Shown piece by piece: positions 25,076 through 35,630 of a stretch of 64,000 bases of DNA (its first letter is position 1; the number at the start of each line of letters is the position of its first letter). Under the pieces are notes generated by a model that saw only the letters and a list, made by a program, of their open reading frames with translations, had not been told where the DNA came from and did no database searches. This stretch comes from Dromaius novaehollandiae (lineage: Eukaryota > Chordata > Aves > Casuariiformes > Dromaiidae). A program made the translations under genes and the position numbers. Location: assembly GCF_036370855.1 (NCBI RefSeq), contig NC_088112.1, positions 16,670,469 to 16,734,468 on the forward strand, given 5' to 3'.

Positions 25076-27484
25076 AGCTCTGTCTGCTTGGGTCAAGGTC
25101 TCCATGTAACAGGCAAGTCTGAACTAAGTCCCCCTAAGACTGAACTCCTTCTCTCGGATATTAAGGTGGTTTGGTTCCCCCCCCAAAAGACAGCCAGTTC
25201 CCCAGCCTCCTATAATCAAGATTTACCATATTATCAAGAGTTTCACGGGCAGCACAAAACGTGGCTGTCCTGACTCCTGCGTATCTGAAGCCTGGGGGGT
25301 GACAACGTGGTGCCGAACATATGTTTGGGGCCAATTTATGGGTTACTCTGAACAGGGCCATGAGGGGGAAGGCTCTGTTTCTGCTTCTTCAGAAGAACAA
25401 GCCCTCTGAGACCCCAGCTAGAGCCTGTGCATGTGCCGCAGAGGTGCAGGGACTTGGTTTCCACCCCAGCTGCCTGGGTTCGGGTACTACTCTGAGGCTG
25501 TGGAAGAAACAGCTGGGAAAAAGGAGGGCTGAAAGGGTCTGCATCTGCCCTGGGAAACTCACTTACAGACCTAAAACGCATCAAACGTCACTGCCCTGTG
25601 CCGAAAGGGGTAGTGTGATGTACTGGAAAAGTTGACAGAAAAGAGATGTCTGGATGCAGAGCAAATGGTTGATTCAGTGGTGAAAATCCATGAGCTGGGC
25701 TTGATTACGGGGGGGACCCCCACATAGGGGCAGCCCTGCTGCCTCCTTCGGCTCACGTAGGGAAGAGCGTGAGTCTTCTCCCTCTGCCCCCACAGCAAAA
25801 TGTGCAGAATTAGGCACATTTCCAATGAAATCACTGTCGGTTTCATTTATCTAGTTCCTACTAAGACTTTCCATAGTTCCCCTTTCGGACTGAGGCCAGT
25901 CATGGAAACGTGCCCGGCGCTCGCTGGGCTCTGCGGGTCCTTTCCAGCCCCCTGTTCGGACAGGTCAGGTGCAACTGTGCATCCATGAGGAGTGACTCGT
26001 CTCCAAAACAGCCTCCGGGCGCTGCTGGGGATGGCTGCTCGCAGCCGAGCTTGGCACCGGCTCAGGGAGCGCGGCAGCCACGAAGTTCTGTCCACCCTGG
26101 AGCAGAGCGAGGACAGCTCTGCACCATCACGGCTCCTCGTTTGCGTGGTGACGCCGTGCTGCGACACAGTGCGGGGCCAGCCCGAACGCACTGCGTGCGC
26201 TGTCCACGGGAGCAGGACCCGGGCAGGATGTGCCCCACAGATCTCCAGTGCTCAGGTGCAGAGCAGGGATGTGGAGGTGCAGCTGCAGGTGGGAAAAGGC
26301 TAACAAATATCCACATCATCCATGGGCACCTGCAGCAGGGTCAGGTCTTGCTCACGCGGGTGGATCTGGGTGTCCCCAGTGCATCGCTCCAGCTGTGCCA
26401 GCACAGGCGTGCAGCGCCAGACCTGTGCCTCCCGCCGCGCCAGCAGTGCTGCTCCCCTCCGCCGGCACTGGCTCCGTGGAGGAGCTGGCCCGAGGAGCCA
26501 GAGCACGGGCCAGGAGGGACCGGCATCTCCTCCAGAAACAGCATCTCCCGAGAAACTCTGCCTGAGTCTTCGTAAACGCCTTTTCATTTTTCCTGAAACC
26601 TGATTTCTCAGCTAACTGGATGCCTAGAAAAACCTCAGTACCAAGATTAGGCAAGAGAAGTGAGGCGTTTCCGTAATGCCAGCTCAAATGGCTGTTTTAG
26701 AAGTAAAAAGCTGCGAATACACACGACCTGCAGGCCGGGAAGCAGCGTGGGGGCTCCCCAGCTATCCTCGGTGAAGGCACGCTCCCCACCTGGTCTGGTG
26801 AAGACCACACGGGAAAAGCTGGGGAGCAGGCAGCCGGGAAGGTCTCTGCACCAGGCACAGCCTCGACACCCAGGGCTGGGCAGAGCGAACACGGAGGTTT
26901 GCCTGACTGCCGGGTGGTGGTGGCACTTCCAGCCGCATCTGGGAGGACAAGCCAGTCCGTAGAGACGTGGCAGGCAAGACTTAAGCGCTGGGGGTGAGCC
27001 CAGGCCAGGTCACCCCATCTCCATCCCTCACAGCTCCAGGAATTTCAGGTCCCAGCCTGGCTGACAAGCACAGCGGGGGAACGGGGCTCCCTTAGGACAA
27101 AATGGGCGGAAGATGGAGAGTGCTTGGGCATCGCTGTGCTGCCTCTGGGACTGATCCAGGCAGATCAGGATGAGACTGCATGCAGAAGCAGAGCAGGGAG
27201 CTGGTGGTCAGCTGGGGTCATGATATTTAACACAGCAGGAATCATTGCCTGATTTATGCTAGCTGGGTAAGGACACCTTGAAGGGCTTTCCAGGGGTGTG
27301 CTTATGGCAGGCAGGGAGCAGGATGTGGCCCCAGCCTTGCTCCCAAGGGTGAGTGTGTGCTGGGGCTGCCGGCTTTGCAATTCAATCCTTGCCAGCTAGA
27401 GAGCCCTGGAGCTGAGCTAGCAGAACCCGTGTAACAGTTAAAGAAGGCTTCCTGAGCTCCTTGCAGCTCCCGAGGCGAAACTTT

Positions 27485-27575
27485 CCGGGCCGTGAGCCGT
27501 GAGTGCAGTGTTTTGCCTGGTAACCGGTGACGCCAGCAAACGCCCGCACGGGTTGCTTTTAACTTCACCCCCGGA
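27485..27575 (+). promoter_or_regulatory. distal X-box module B, about 0.8 kb upstream of the CD74 start codon
   Basis: CCTGGTAACCGGTG at 27516-27529 fits the X1 consensus and overlaps TGACGCCA at 27528-27535, an X2-like CRE variant. As in module A there is no CCAAT downstream. The tail AAACGCCCGCACGGGTTGC parallels the equivalent part of module A. It lies at the edge of the CD74 CpG-rich promoter region. Confidence 0.5.
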
Positions 27576-27926
27576 GTATCGCTTCTGGCTGAACTCTGAC
27601 CGAGGTCGTGCTGGCTCCTGACGCTGGAGGTGGCAGCGCAGGGAGCCTGGCGCCCCGGTGGGGGGGCAGCCCGTGGGGGCAGCCCGAGCGGGGGGTGCCC
27701 AGCGCTGCGGCAGGCCCTGGGCTGCCTTTCTCCCACCGCCGTTGAGCAAAACCCGGGTGGCCGCTTCTCCTCTTGCGTTTTTGGGGTGGAGGCAGGGCTG
27801 CCGGACGCACTTGGGGCCCCAACCCCAGCCGTGGCAGGTGACAAGTGCCCAAGAGGGCCTGAAAACAGTTGATGGTCCTTTTAGTGTTACCCCCTCGTGC
27901 TGGCGAAACGCCCCCGCAGCGACATG

Positions 27927-27936
27927 GGGATTTTCC
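27927..27936 (+). promoter_or_regulatory. kB site upstream of CD74
   Basis: GGGATTTTCC fits GGGRNWYYCC exactly and is preceded by another G. Mammalian invariant-chain promoters are known to use NF-kB/Rel elements, so the position about 0.4 kb upstream of the start codon is plausible. A single match of this length can arise by chance. A weaker near-match, GGTATTTCCC, lies at 28271-28280. Confidence 0.4.
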
Positions 27937-28174
27937 AGCCTCAGGGTGACCTCGCAGCCCTTGAGATGGGGGGGTTCTGCCGAAGTGCAGGGCGATTGCA
28001 CCGAAAAAAAAGAAAAAAAGCAGCTTTTCCCTGGCCGCAGAGGCAAGCAGGGAACGGGCCTTTGCATGGGGGGTCCTGCAGTGTAGGGGAGCGGCATAGG
28101 GGAGCACGCCCTGCCACCGCCCGCGTCCCGCCGCGGTACCGTCCCGCCGCAGGACCCGCACCATCAGCGCAGCG

Positions 28175-28233
28175 GAGACCTGGCGGACAGAGCTCTGCCT
28201 GGCAGCAGGTGACGCGGCCCGCGGCAGCCAATG
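28175..28233 (+). promoter_or_regulatory. CD74 proximal S-X-Y module
   Basis: In order: GAGACCT at 28175-28181 (S/W-box-like), CCTGGCAGCAGGTG at 28198-28211 (X1, RFX), TGACGCGG at 28210-28217 (X2, CREB/ATF-type), and CCAAT at 28228-28232 (Y, NF-Y). Order and spacing match the enhanceosome that recruits CIITA at MHC class II and invariant-chain genes. It lies about 110-165 bases upstream of the CD74 start codon. This predicts expression in antigen-presenting cells and induction by interferon-gamma through CIITA, known for the family but not testable here. Confidence 0.7.
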
Positions 28234-28339
28234 GGGCTCCTCCCCGGCGCCCCGGGGCGGCGGGACACGGGGTATTTCCCGACGCGGCGGCCCCGACGCC
28301 CATTTCCCCCGGCGGCGGCGGCGGCGGCACGGCGGAGCC

Positions 28340-28416
28340 ATGGCCGAGGACCAGCGGGACCTGCTGTCCACCTCTGACCGCGGCAGCGCCGTGGTGCGCG
28401 TCGCCGAGCCCCAGAG
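28340..28416 (+). CDS. CD74: CD74 exon 1: cytosolic sorting tail
   Basis: Codes 25 residues plus two bases; ATG follows GGCGGAGCC, a good initiation context with G at +4. DQRDLL is the acidic dileucine signal bound by AP-1/AP-2 adaptors in the family. The second Leu/Met-Leu-type signal of the mammalian tail is not evident between here and the membrane span; the sequence instead reads GSAVVRVAEPQR. The donor GAG|GTGCGG opens into the intron-1 minisatellite. Confidence 0.92.
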
Positions 28417-31400
28417 GTGCGGCGGGAAGGGGCGACCGTGGGGCAGGAGGAGGCACAAGTGTGGCTGTGGGGCCAAGGGGGGGTGCAGTTGTGCGGAGCA
28501 GGGCGTGGCGCGGCTATGGGGTGGAAGGAGGCAAGTTGGGCCAAGGGGGGGGGTATGGCATGGCTGTGGGGCCAAATGGGGCACAGTTGGGCCAAGGGGA
28601 ACATGACGTGGCTATAGGATGGAAAGAGGCAAGTTGGGCCAAGGGGGGGGTATGGCATACCTCTGGGGCCAAATGGGGCACAGTTGGGCCAAGGGGAGCA
28701 TGGTGTGCCTATGGCACACAGTTGGGCCAAGGCCATGGGGCCGAATGGGGCACAGTTGGGCCAAGGGGATCTCGGCATGGCTGTGGGGCCAAGGAGGGTG
28801 CAGTTGGGCCAAGGGGGTCTCGGTGTGGCTATGGGGCCAAATGGGGCACAGTTGGGCCAAGGGGGTCTCGGTATGGCTGTGGGGCCAAAATGGGGCGCAG
28901 TTGGGACAAGGGGGGTCTCAGTGGGGCTATGGGGCCAAGGAGGGTGCGGTTGGGCCAAGGGGGTCTCGGCATGGCTGTGGGGCCAAATGGGGTGCAGTTG
29001 GGCCAAGGGGGTCTCGGCATGGCTGTGGGGCCAAATGGGGTGCAGTTGGGCCAAGGGGGTCTCGGCATGGCTGTGGGGCCAAGGGGGCAGGCACAGTTGG
29101 GCCAAGGGGGTCTTGGTGTGGCTACAGGGCCAAGGGGGGTGCAGTTGGGCCAAGAGGGTCTCGGTGTGGCTGTGGGGCCGAGGGGATGTGGTGTAGCCAC
29201 CAAGCACAAGGGTGGCCGTGGGCATGGCATGGACACGGGACCCCCTCGTGATGTAGGGCTGTCCCCTTGGCCCAGGGTCATCTCCCATCTCCCAGCCACC
29301 TTCACCCACCTTGGGGGGGAGGGGGGGGTCAAGCACCCCAGCCAATCAGAGAGCTGGGAACTGCTGACATCAGGAGTAGCCGGGCAGGCAGGCCGGCAGC
29401 GAGACCGGATCCTGCAGCCGCGTGCCAGCCCGAGGCTCCTCTGGGCGCTGCCACTGGCCTCTCCCACCGCTTCCCTGGAGAAAGGCGGCTTCTGAGACAG
29501 CTCTGCCGGGGGAGAGAGTTTGAAAGCGCGTCAGAATATCTGCCCCAAAGTGCTGTTTTTTACCTCTTTCATTTTCTGGAGGAAAAAAGCATCCGTTGGT
29601 TCTGATTAATAGAACAGGCAAATCAAATGAGCCCACAGGACATGCAACTCGAAAAAAATCCTTGCACAGAAGAGCAAGAGAAAGGGAGTCAGATTGTGTG
29701 GACAGGGAGTAGGAGGGGACCGTAAGGATTTTCCCATTGCTCTGGCATCAGGTGCTCCTGGGCCACTGCCAAGCTCTGCTTCTGCCACCTGTGGAGCTGC
29801 ACAGGCCCCCCCCCGAGCGAACCGATCTGTTCCCCCACCCCTGCCAGGTTCAGTTTGGCTCCTGAGAGCCTGGCACTTCCTTCCTCTGTTTGCATTTCTT
29901 CGGCACCTGTTTGCAGTCTGTAGCCTCGCTAAAGCCATCCCCTGCCAGCAGGCGCAGGTCAAAGACCTGCTGGCGGTGTGTGGCTGCCCTCACTCGTGTG
30001 CTTGGGACCTTGCCCACTGCTGGCAGCATGCAGAGAAGTGCAGAGTCTGCCTCGGCACCCAAGTGTGGTGCTGGCCAGGTACCTGCTTCGCCCTCATGCA
30101 GCCGCGGGACTGCTTTTGCATGAGTTTTGCTTTGGACAGCAGCAGGGTGCCTTGCCCATGCGCCTTCTATTTACTTTTTAGAAGTATATACAACCTGGCA
30201 TCCTTTGGGATATGTCCTCTGCCCATGGGGACCCATGGCCTTTCCCAGCTGGCTGCACCCTGTGCTGAGGGGCTCTGGCGAAAGGGGGTGCCCCAGCTGG
30301 GCTGCTCTCCCCCGAGCCATGTGACGTGTCCTGAAACCCCCTCGCAGCGTGCTGGCACTCAGCCTGCGGCTGCTGCTGTGCCCCCGTGCTTCTGGCTGCC
30401 CCCTCCGTGCGTGTCCCACCTACGCCAAGCAGGTTTCGGTTCCCCTAAATGTACAGAAGTAACCTTAACACTGAAATTTCACTTCTGCATGCTGCCGGCA
30501 GCCAGCGCCTGCTCCCCCGCTGGCCTGCCGGAGCTGGTGGTACTTAAAAAGTGCCTTTGTTTGGCTGCAGAGTTGATGGAGGCTAGTTAGGGTGGTCCAT
30601 AGACTAGCATGAGGATTTTGTGGGGCAGAGATTGAGGAGTACAAGTGTGTTTCCTGCAGCCTGTGGTGCCACCTCCTCGGGGTGTTAATTGGAAATCCCC
30701 GTACTTGGGTTACTGGCGTAAAGGTTGGGCAAAGCACCAAGAATGCGGCTCCTGGGCCTCTCCCTCAGCACCCTTACAGCAGGGTTTTGTGAACATTTCC
30801 AGCTTTCAGGAGAGCAGAGCAGGGCCTGAGCTCCTTCCCCTGTGTCTTGCAGATCTACGTTTGGCCGCAAAGCTGCCTTCTCTGCTCTCTCCATCCTGGT
30901 GGCCCTGCTCATCGCTGGCCAGGCTGTGACCGTCTACTTCGTCTACCAGCAGAGCGGGCAGATCAGCAAGCTGACCAAGACTTCGCAGACCCTGCAGCTG
31001 GAGTCGCTGCAGAGGAAGCTGCCTCCAAGTCAGTAGCTCACGTGGTGGCGGTAGGAGGTGGCTGGGGAAATGTGGCAGGTCTTGCTTGACCTCCAAAATG
31101 AAGGTCAGCAGGGGGAGATATCTAGGAGCGGGCCTGGCTTTCTGGGCAGTGGCAGCTCCCCGGGGCTGTTGGGGACCTTCCCCTGGTGGAGTTGTGTCTT
31201 GCAGAACATGACCGTGCAGGAGAGGGTCAGGGGATCGGGGGATGGTCTCTTTTGTTGGTCCCCCTCACGTTGCTCCTTTCTCGGCAGGTGCCAAGCCCGC
31301 AAGCAAGATGCGGATGGCTGTGGTGAACGTGCCCCTGGCCATGAAGGATCTGCCACTTGCCCCCTCTTCGGACGGGATGGTAAGAGGTGGCCACCCCTGC

Positions 31401-34400
31401 CTTGCGCTGACTGCTGCCTCATGGCCCACTGCCAGGCCTTAGGCTGACTCTTTCCTTTTGAATTTTCTCTTTAGTCTGTGGAGAGCATGGGGCCCCTTAG
31501 CAACAAAACAGAGGACCAAGTCAGGCACCTGCTGCTGGTAAGGTCACCATGTGTCCCCTGGTGTGCAGGCACTGCCAGAGTGTGCCAACCCCCCACAGCT
31601 ACTCTCTGTGCTGCCGGAGGCAGTGGGACCCCATGCTTTGGGCGGCTGGATGGGCATCATCGAGGGTTCCCCTCCTGCACCCTCAGGGTCTCAGAGCTGG
31701 TGGGAGCTCCGGGACTCCTGTAATATCACTCTGGTTAACGAGATCTTCATCCCATCCCTTCTTTTTTCTTTGCCCTGTCTCACTCTGGTGGTCACCTCTG
31801 CAGCAAGCAGACCCAAAGAAGATGTTCCCAGAGCTGAAAGACAACCTGATGGACAACCTGAAGCGCCTGAAGAAGTCCATGACTGATTCGGATTGGAAGG
31901 TCAGTGTTTGGCTGCGGTCCTGCCCTGCACCTTCCAGAAGCACTCTGCTTTTCTCTTGGGAGGGACTGGCATGTCTGTACCTGGAAATGCAAATCCTTAT
32001 TGTGCCAGGCTTGCATTTCTCCCACCCCAAGGGAGGGGACATGCACGCGGCTGTCACTGCTCTGAGCTGGAGCCTGCAGCAGGGCACGTGTCCCCGTTGT
32101 GCATGTTCCCTTCTCCTGGTTACCCTGTGCTGTTTCCCCTTCTTGCAGTCCTTTGAATCCTGGATGCACAAGTGGCTGCTGTTTGAACTGGCCAAAAACC
32201 CCCAGAAGGATGAGAAGGTGATCCCGGCGGCGAAAGGTATCACAGATGGGGGCTACTAAATTAAGGGAGGGTTAGGACTAGCCCTTCAGTAACAATTGCA
32301 TCCCACGAGGGTACAGCATGAGAGCACCCCACAGGCAACTGAGACTGGCCCAGGAGCTAGGAACCTCTTCCTTCCTCAGTGTCCAGCCAGGAACCTCTGT
32401 CTGGAGCCGTTAGGATGCCCTTGGGGCAGGGCATGGTGGCTGTTGAGGGTGAGGGCATGGGTCCAGGACAGCATCTGGGGCACTGCTGGGCTGGAGAGAG
32501 GAGTTCAGGCAACTGCTCCCCCTAGCCCTCAGGGTTTCCACTTTCGCAGAGGTATTAAAATGTCTTCACTGTTGGTCTTCAGCACCTTTGGTGCCTCTAA
32601 TCTGCACCAATAAAGCCAAACTCACAGGGAAAGGAACAGCCTTTGGGGCTTTGCAGAGGAGCTGTTTGTTTGTTGGACTGAGGCTGAAGTCAACCAGGAC
32701 TTTCCAAAGGAAAACTCATGGTCCCAGAAAGGGCCGGCCAGAGGCGCTGCCCGTTATCTGTGAGCAGACACAGAGATGTTGGAAAAGAGTGAACGTCTGG
32801 AAAAACACACCACCACTTCAAATCCTGTTGGTTAGAAGGAAAGCTTTAAAAAAAAATCCCTGGGGTGGGGTTTGCTCTTCCTCCTTTTAAATTCTGTTTA
32901 GCTGCTTCTGGATAAAAGCTCAGTGCCCAGAACTTCACACCGATTCGTTCCCTAGCCCTGGTCAGACCAATCCCCCTTAAGAAAATTGATGTTGACATGG
33001 TCTCCATTAAGTAGGGTTGTTACAGATTGCTATCATTAGGGTGAATGGCCCTTCCAGGAGAAATCCCCAAAAAGGCAGTCGTCCCAATGAAGTTAGGATT
33101 TTGTTTGTTTCCAAAACAAGCATTTTCCAGTTGCTTCCCTGCTCGTGTAGTGTCAAGGGGCTGGCCCAGGGTTTCCGAAACCCTGTTGGGTGACGCATCC
33201 TCTGGCCGGTTGTTGGCTGGACCGTCCTCTGGGCTGAGCGATGCCGTAAGGCTCCTGGGCAGTAGACAGCCCGAGGTGCTCATGGTGTATCCTGTTTGTT
33301 TTTATTGCCCTAGTGCAAACTAAGTGCCAGGTGGAGGCCAGTTCTGGTGGTGTCCATCCGGGTCGCTTCCGCCCCCAGTGCGATGAGAATGGAGACTACC
33401 TTCCCAAGCAGTGCAATGCCAGCACGGGCTACTGCTGGTGCTCCTACAAAAATGGCACCAAGATTGAGGGCACTGACACTCGGGAAAAGCTGGATTGCCC
33501 TGGTAGGTTGCCAGGGTGGGGAAGGAGGAGAGGAACAAACAGCACCTCCAGTCACAGTCCCTGGTTTCTCTTGAGCTCAGTAAGGAGCAGAACCAGCCAG
33601 GAGCTGAGAGGGTGCCCAGCACCACTCAAGCTGCTCAGCGCATTACAGGATCAGGCAGTGCCCCATTAGGGAGAGGCCAGGTGCCCTGGGGTCAGGTGGC
33701 ATGGGTGGCCAGCAAAGGAAGAGGTTCCTAGAGGCAGCAGTGACCTGCCACCTTTGCTCCTGTGGGGCCTACCCCAAGGATGTGCTGTGGGGGATGGCCC
33801 TTCCCTGCCCCTTCAGCACCTCCACACCATGCAGTGCCATTGTGTTATGGCTGTTCTCTCTGAAGGGGACCTTAAAAAAAAATAGGAATGGGAGCCTCAG
33901 CCCTTGCCTAGTCACAGCTAGAGCTAAGGCCCTGAGTCCTGCCCCTCCTGTCTCTTGTTTGAGGTCTGAGGTTATCTGAAGTCCCAATGCAGCCCCTCAA
34001 AACAGAGCAAAAAGGCCCCAGCTTTTACAGGTGGGGGAAAACATTCAAGAGAGTCTTGCTTCACTCATCCCCTGCATTGCTCAGCCTGCCCCTTGGCACG
34101 CACTCGATCCCACCATGTCAGCATTTGGCTGAGCTTGAGCCAGGGTTGTTCATGTCCTGGCAAGGGAGCCCTCGAATGGCAGCAGGGCTCGTTGCAGTGA
34201 CTACAGTAGCAGCAGTACAGGCCACCAGCATGGCAGTAGCAGAGAGGGTGGCACAGGGCAGTGTGCTTTCCTTGTCCCAATGCCGAAGTACTTTGTGTCC
34301 CCTGCAGCTGCACCCAGAGGTTTGGAGCCAGAGGAGATGATCTTCTCTGGGGTGGATGTTCTCAAGCTGGACACGGAGAAAAGTGAGTGGCTCAGCACGG

Positions 34401-34884
34401 TTGCAGTGGCAGGGTGATCACCTCCTAGTCAGTCACCTGGGTCCAGGGCAGGGTGGTGTTAGCTTGGTGGGCTGGGAGGAAAGCCCTGGGTCTTTGGGGG
34501 CAGAGGGGGTGCTTGGAGCTGCAATACAGATCCAACCCCTAAGTCTCCCAGCCTCAGCAGCACCACAGCAGTGCTGAGCAGGGGCCAGCAGTGAGACCTG
34601 GGTGGCCAGGCCCACACAGTGACTGGGACATGTGCCCTGTGCTGCAATACAGAACCAGCCCTGGGCTGGGTCCGGCCAAGTTGCAGCAGGGAGCAGCCTT
34701 GCTGTCACTGCATAGTGAGGCCAGGAAGCATGCATGGTCTCCCCCACATGCCCTGAGCAGTGGCAGTGCCTGGCTGCTGCAGCCATAGGGAACAGAGCAG
34801 CTCCTGCTGAAACCCATGTCCTGCGTGCTGGACCCAGAGTCATCTTATTAATTTCTTCCTCTTTTCCTTGCAGAAGCCAAGTAG
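28340..34884 (+). CDS. CD74: CD74, MHC class II invariant chain (nine coding exons)
   Basis: Exons: 28340-28416, 30853-31028, 31288-31379, 31475-31537, 31804-31899, 32149-32236, 33314-33502, 34308-34382, 34874-34884; phases are continuous and give 288 aa. It is a type II membrane chaperone that trimerises, occupies the class II peptide groove and carries class II to endosomes. Visible parts: cytosolic MAEDQRDLLSTSD with a dileucine sorting signal; membrane span about 34-56 (ALSILVALLIAGQAVTVYF); CLIP region around KMRMA at 91-95; NKT glycosylation sequon in exon 4; trimerisation helices in exons 4-6 (MFPELKDNLMDNLKRLKK, SFESWMHKWLLFELAKNP); thyroglobulin type-1 domain about 202-259; tail ending KLDTEKKAK. 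Exon 7 is a multiple of three with phase-1 edges, so skipping it gives a p33-like form of 225 aa. Close to avian invariant chain as remembered. Confidence 0.97.
28440..29215 (+). repeat. 48-bp G-rich minisatellite in CD74 intron 1
   Basis: About 14 recognisable copies of a 48-bp unit, each with the core TTGGGCCAAGGGG and a GGGGCCAA word. The copies from about 28770 to 29160 are the most regular, with steps close to 48. The left part (28500-28690) alternates in a longer period of about 100. The coding strand is strongly G-rich. Because 48 is a multiple of three, long open frames cross the array on both strands; they are artefacts of the period, not genes. Confidence 0.93.
29216..30852 (+). other. 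remainder of CD74 intron 1
   Basis: No exon, repeat or RNA gene recognised. The acceptor at 30851-30852 is preceded by CCCCTGTGTCTTGCAG. Confidence 0.5.
30853..31379 (+). CDS. CD74: CD74 exons 2-3: membrane span, stalk and CLIP
   Basis: Exon 2 (30853-31028) carries RSTFGRKAAF, the hydrophobic span, YQQSGQISKLTKTSQTL and the stalk up to LPPS. Exon 3 (31288-31379) continues AKPASKMRMAVVNVPLAM and KDLPLAPSSDGM. KMRMA is the conserved start of CLIP. The following residues, VVNVPLAM, differ from the mammalian TPLLM, so pocket residues P6 and P9 would be Val and Pro if the human register holds. Confidence 0.92.
33314..33502 (+). CDS. CD74: CD74 exon 7: thyroglobulin type-1 domain (cassette exon)
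   Basis: Sixty-three codons with six cysteines in the order of a type-1 thyroglobulin repeat, including FRPQCDENGDYLPKQC and the signature YCWC. The domain inhibits cysteine cathepsins such as cathepsin L in the p41 form of the family. Sequons NAS and NGT are both present. Both edges are phase 1 and the length is 189, so inclusion or skipping keeps the frame. Confidence 0.95.
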
Positions 34885-35630
34885 AAGAGGATGCCTGCAG
34901 ATGCCTCATCCCATCTTCAGCATCCCTGCTCACCATTTTGCTCTATTTCATTTGTGCTTTTACATTGCTCTTCCAAAGACTATTAATAGCAGGCAAGCCT
35001 GAGCACTTCTGCCCAGGTGTTAATTCTCTTCCCCTACTGCAGAGCATGAAAGTGGGTTGATCGTATGTTGTCTGCAGGCTGTCTCCTGCCCTGTGCTAGC
35101 ACAATAGTAGGAGCATTCCCTTTGCTAGATACAAAATGTTCCCTTATAGGTATGTCTGGTAGAGCAGTCTAGAAAATTTCAACTGCATCAGACCCATAGT
35201 TCTTTCCCCTTTCGCTAATCAGGTATGAGCTGCTGAGTATGAGCTCTTGAGCAGTAACAGCATTGCTTGAGGGGAGCCCAGTGGGTCCCACTGTGGGGCT
35301 TATTAGCTCCACACTCAGGAGCCTCACCAACCCCTCTGCATTTGGTGACTCTCCCAGCAGTTTCTCCACAAAGTGCCTTCTTTGCCCTCTAAGGTTTGTA
35401 AACGGCTCCACCCCAGCCCCCAGAACACCTCTCCTGTTCAGGAGCTCTTTAGGAAGATGCTGTCGGTGAGAACAGCTTTCCCACTCGCAACCAGTCCTGT
35501 AGTGCTTTGCAGCACCCTGGCCACAGGCAAACAGCAACAGGCAAGTGTAGTGATCACCCATGCTGAAGAATGAGCCGCTAATGCTTTGTTATACTGAATG
35601 AACATTAAAAGACAGCAGCAAAACGGACAA
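34885..35630 (+). terminator. CD74 3' UTR and likely polyadenylation signal
   Basis: After the stop at 34882-34884 the first polyadenylation-like hexamer I see is ATTAAA at 35604-35609, giving a 3' UTR of about 0.7 kb. Canonical AATAAA follows at 35904-35909, 36007-36012 and 36016-36021, so longer ends are possible. A 16-base T run at 35705-35720 lies downstream of the first signal. Confidence 0.5.

Larger units (their letters stand above)
23851..28170. other. GC-rich region upstream of CD74
   Basis: Apart from the two X-box modules, the kB site and a MIR fragment listed separately, no gene is supported here. In human RPS14 lies beyond the CD74 5' end. I looked for its exons on the plus strand (for example VFGVCHIFASFNDTF) and did not see them. 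Open frames on both strands are unrelated to families I know. Confidence 0.45.

Noticed and set aside
23850-28170. RPS14 expected next to CD74
   Set aside because: None of its highly conserved exon peptides was seen on either strand.
27897-29495. Open frame of over 500 codons on the plus strand and a matching one of nearly 400 on the minus strand
   Set aside because: Both run through the 48-bp minisatellite; a period divisible by three keeps frames open, and the translation is a low-complexity repeat with no family resemblance.
33495-33515. Reverse-strand CCCTGGCAACC as an X box at the end of CD74 exon 7
   Set aside because: Only the RFX half fits; no X2 or Y element follows, and the bases are explained by the splice donor.
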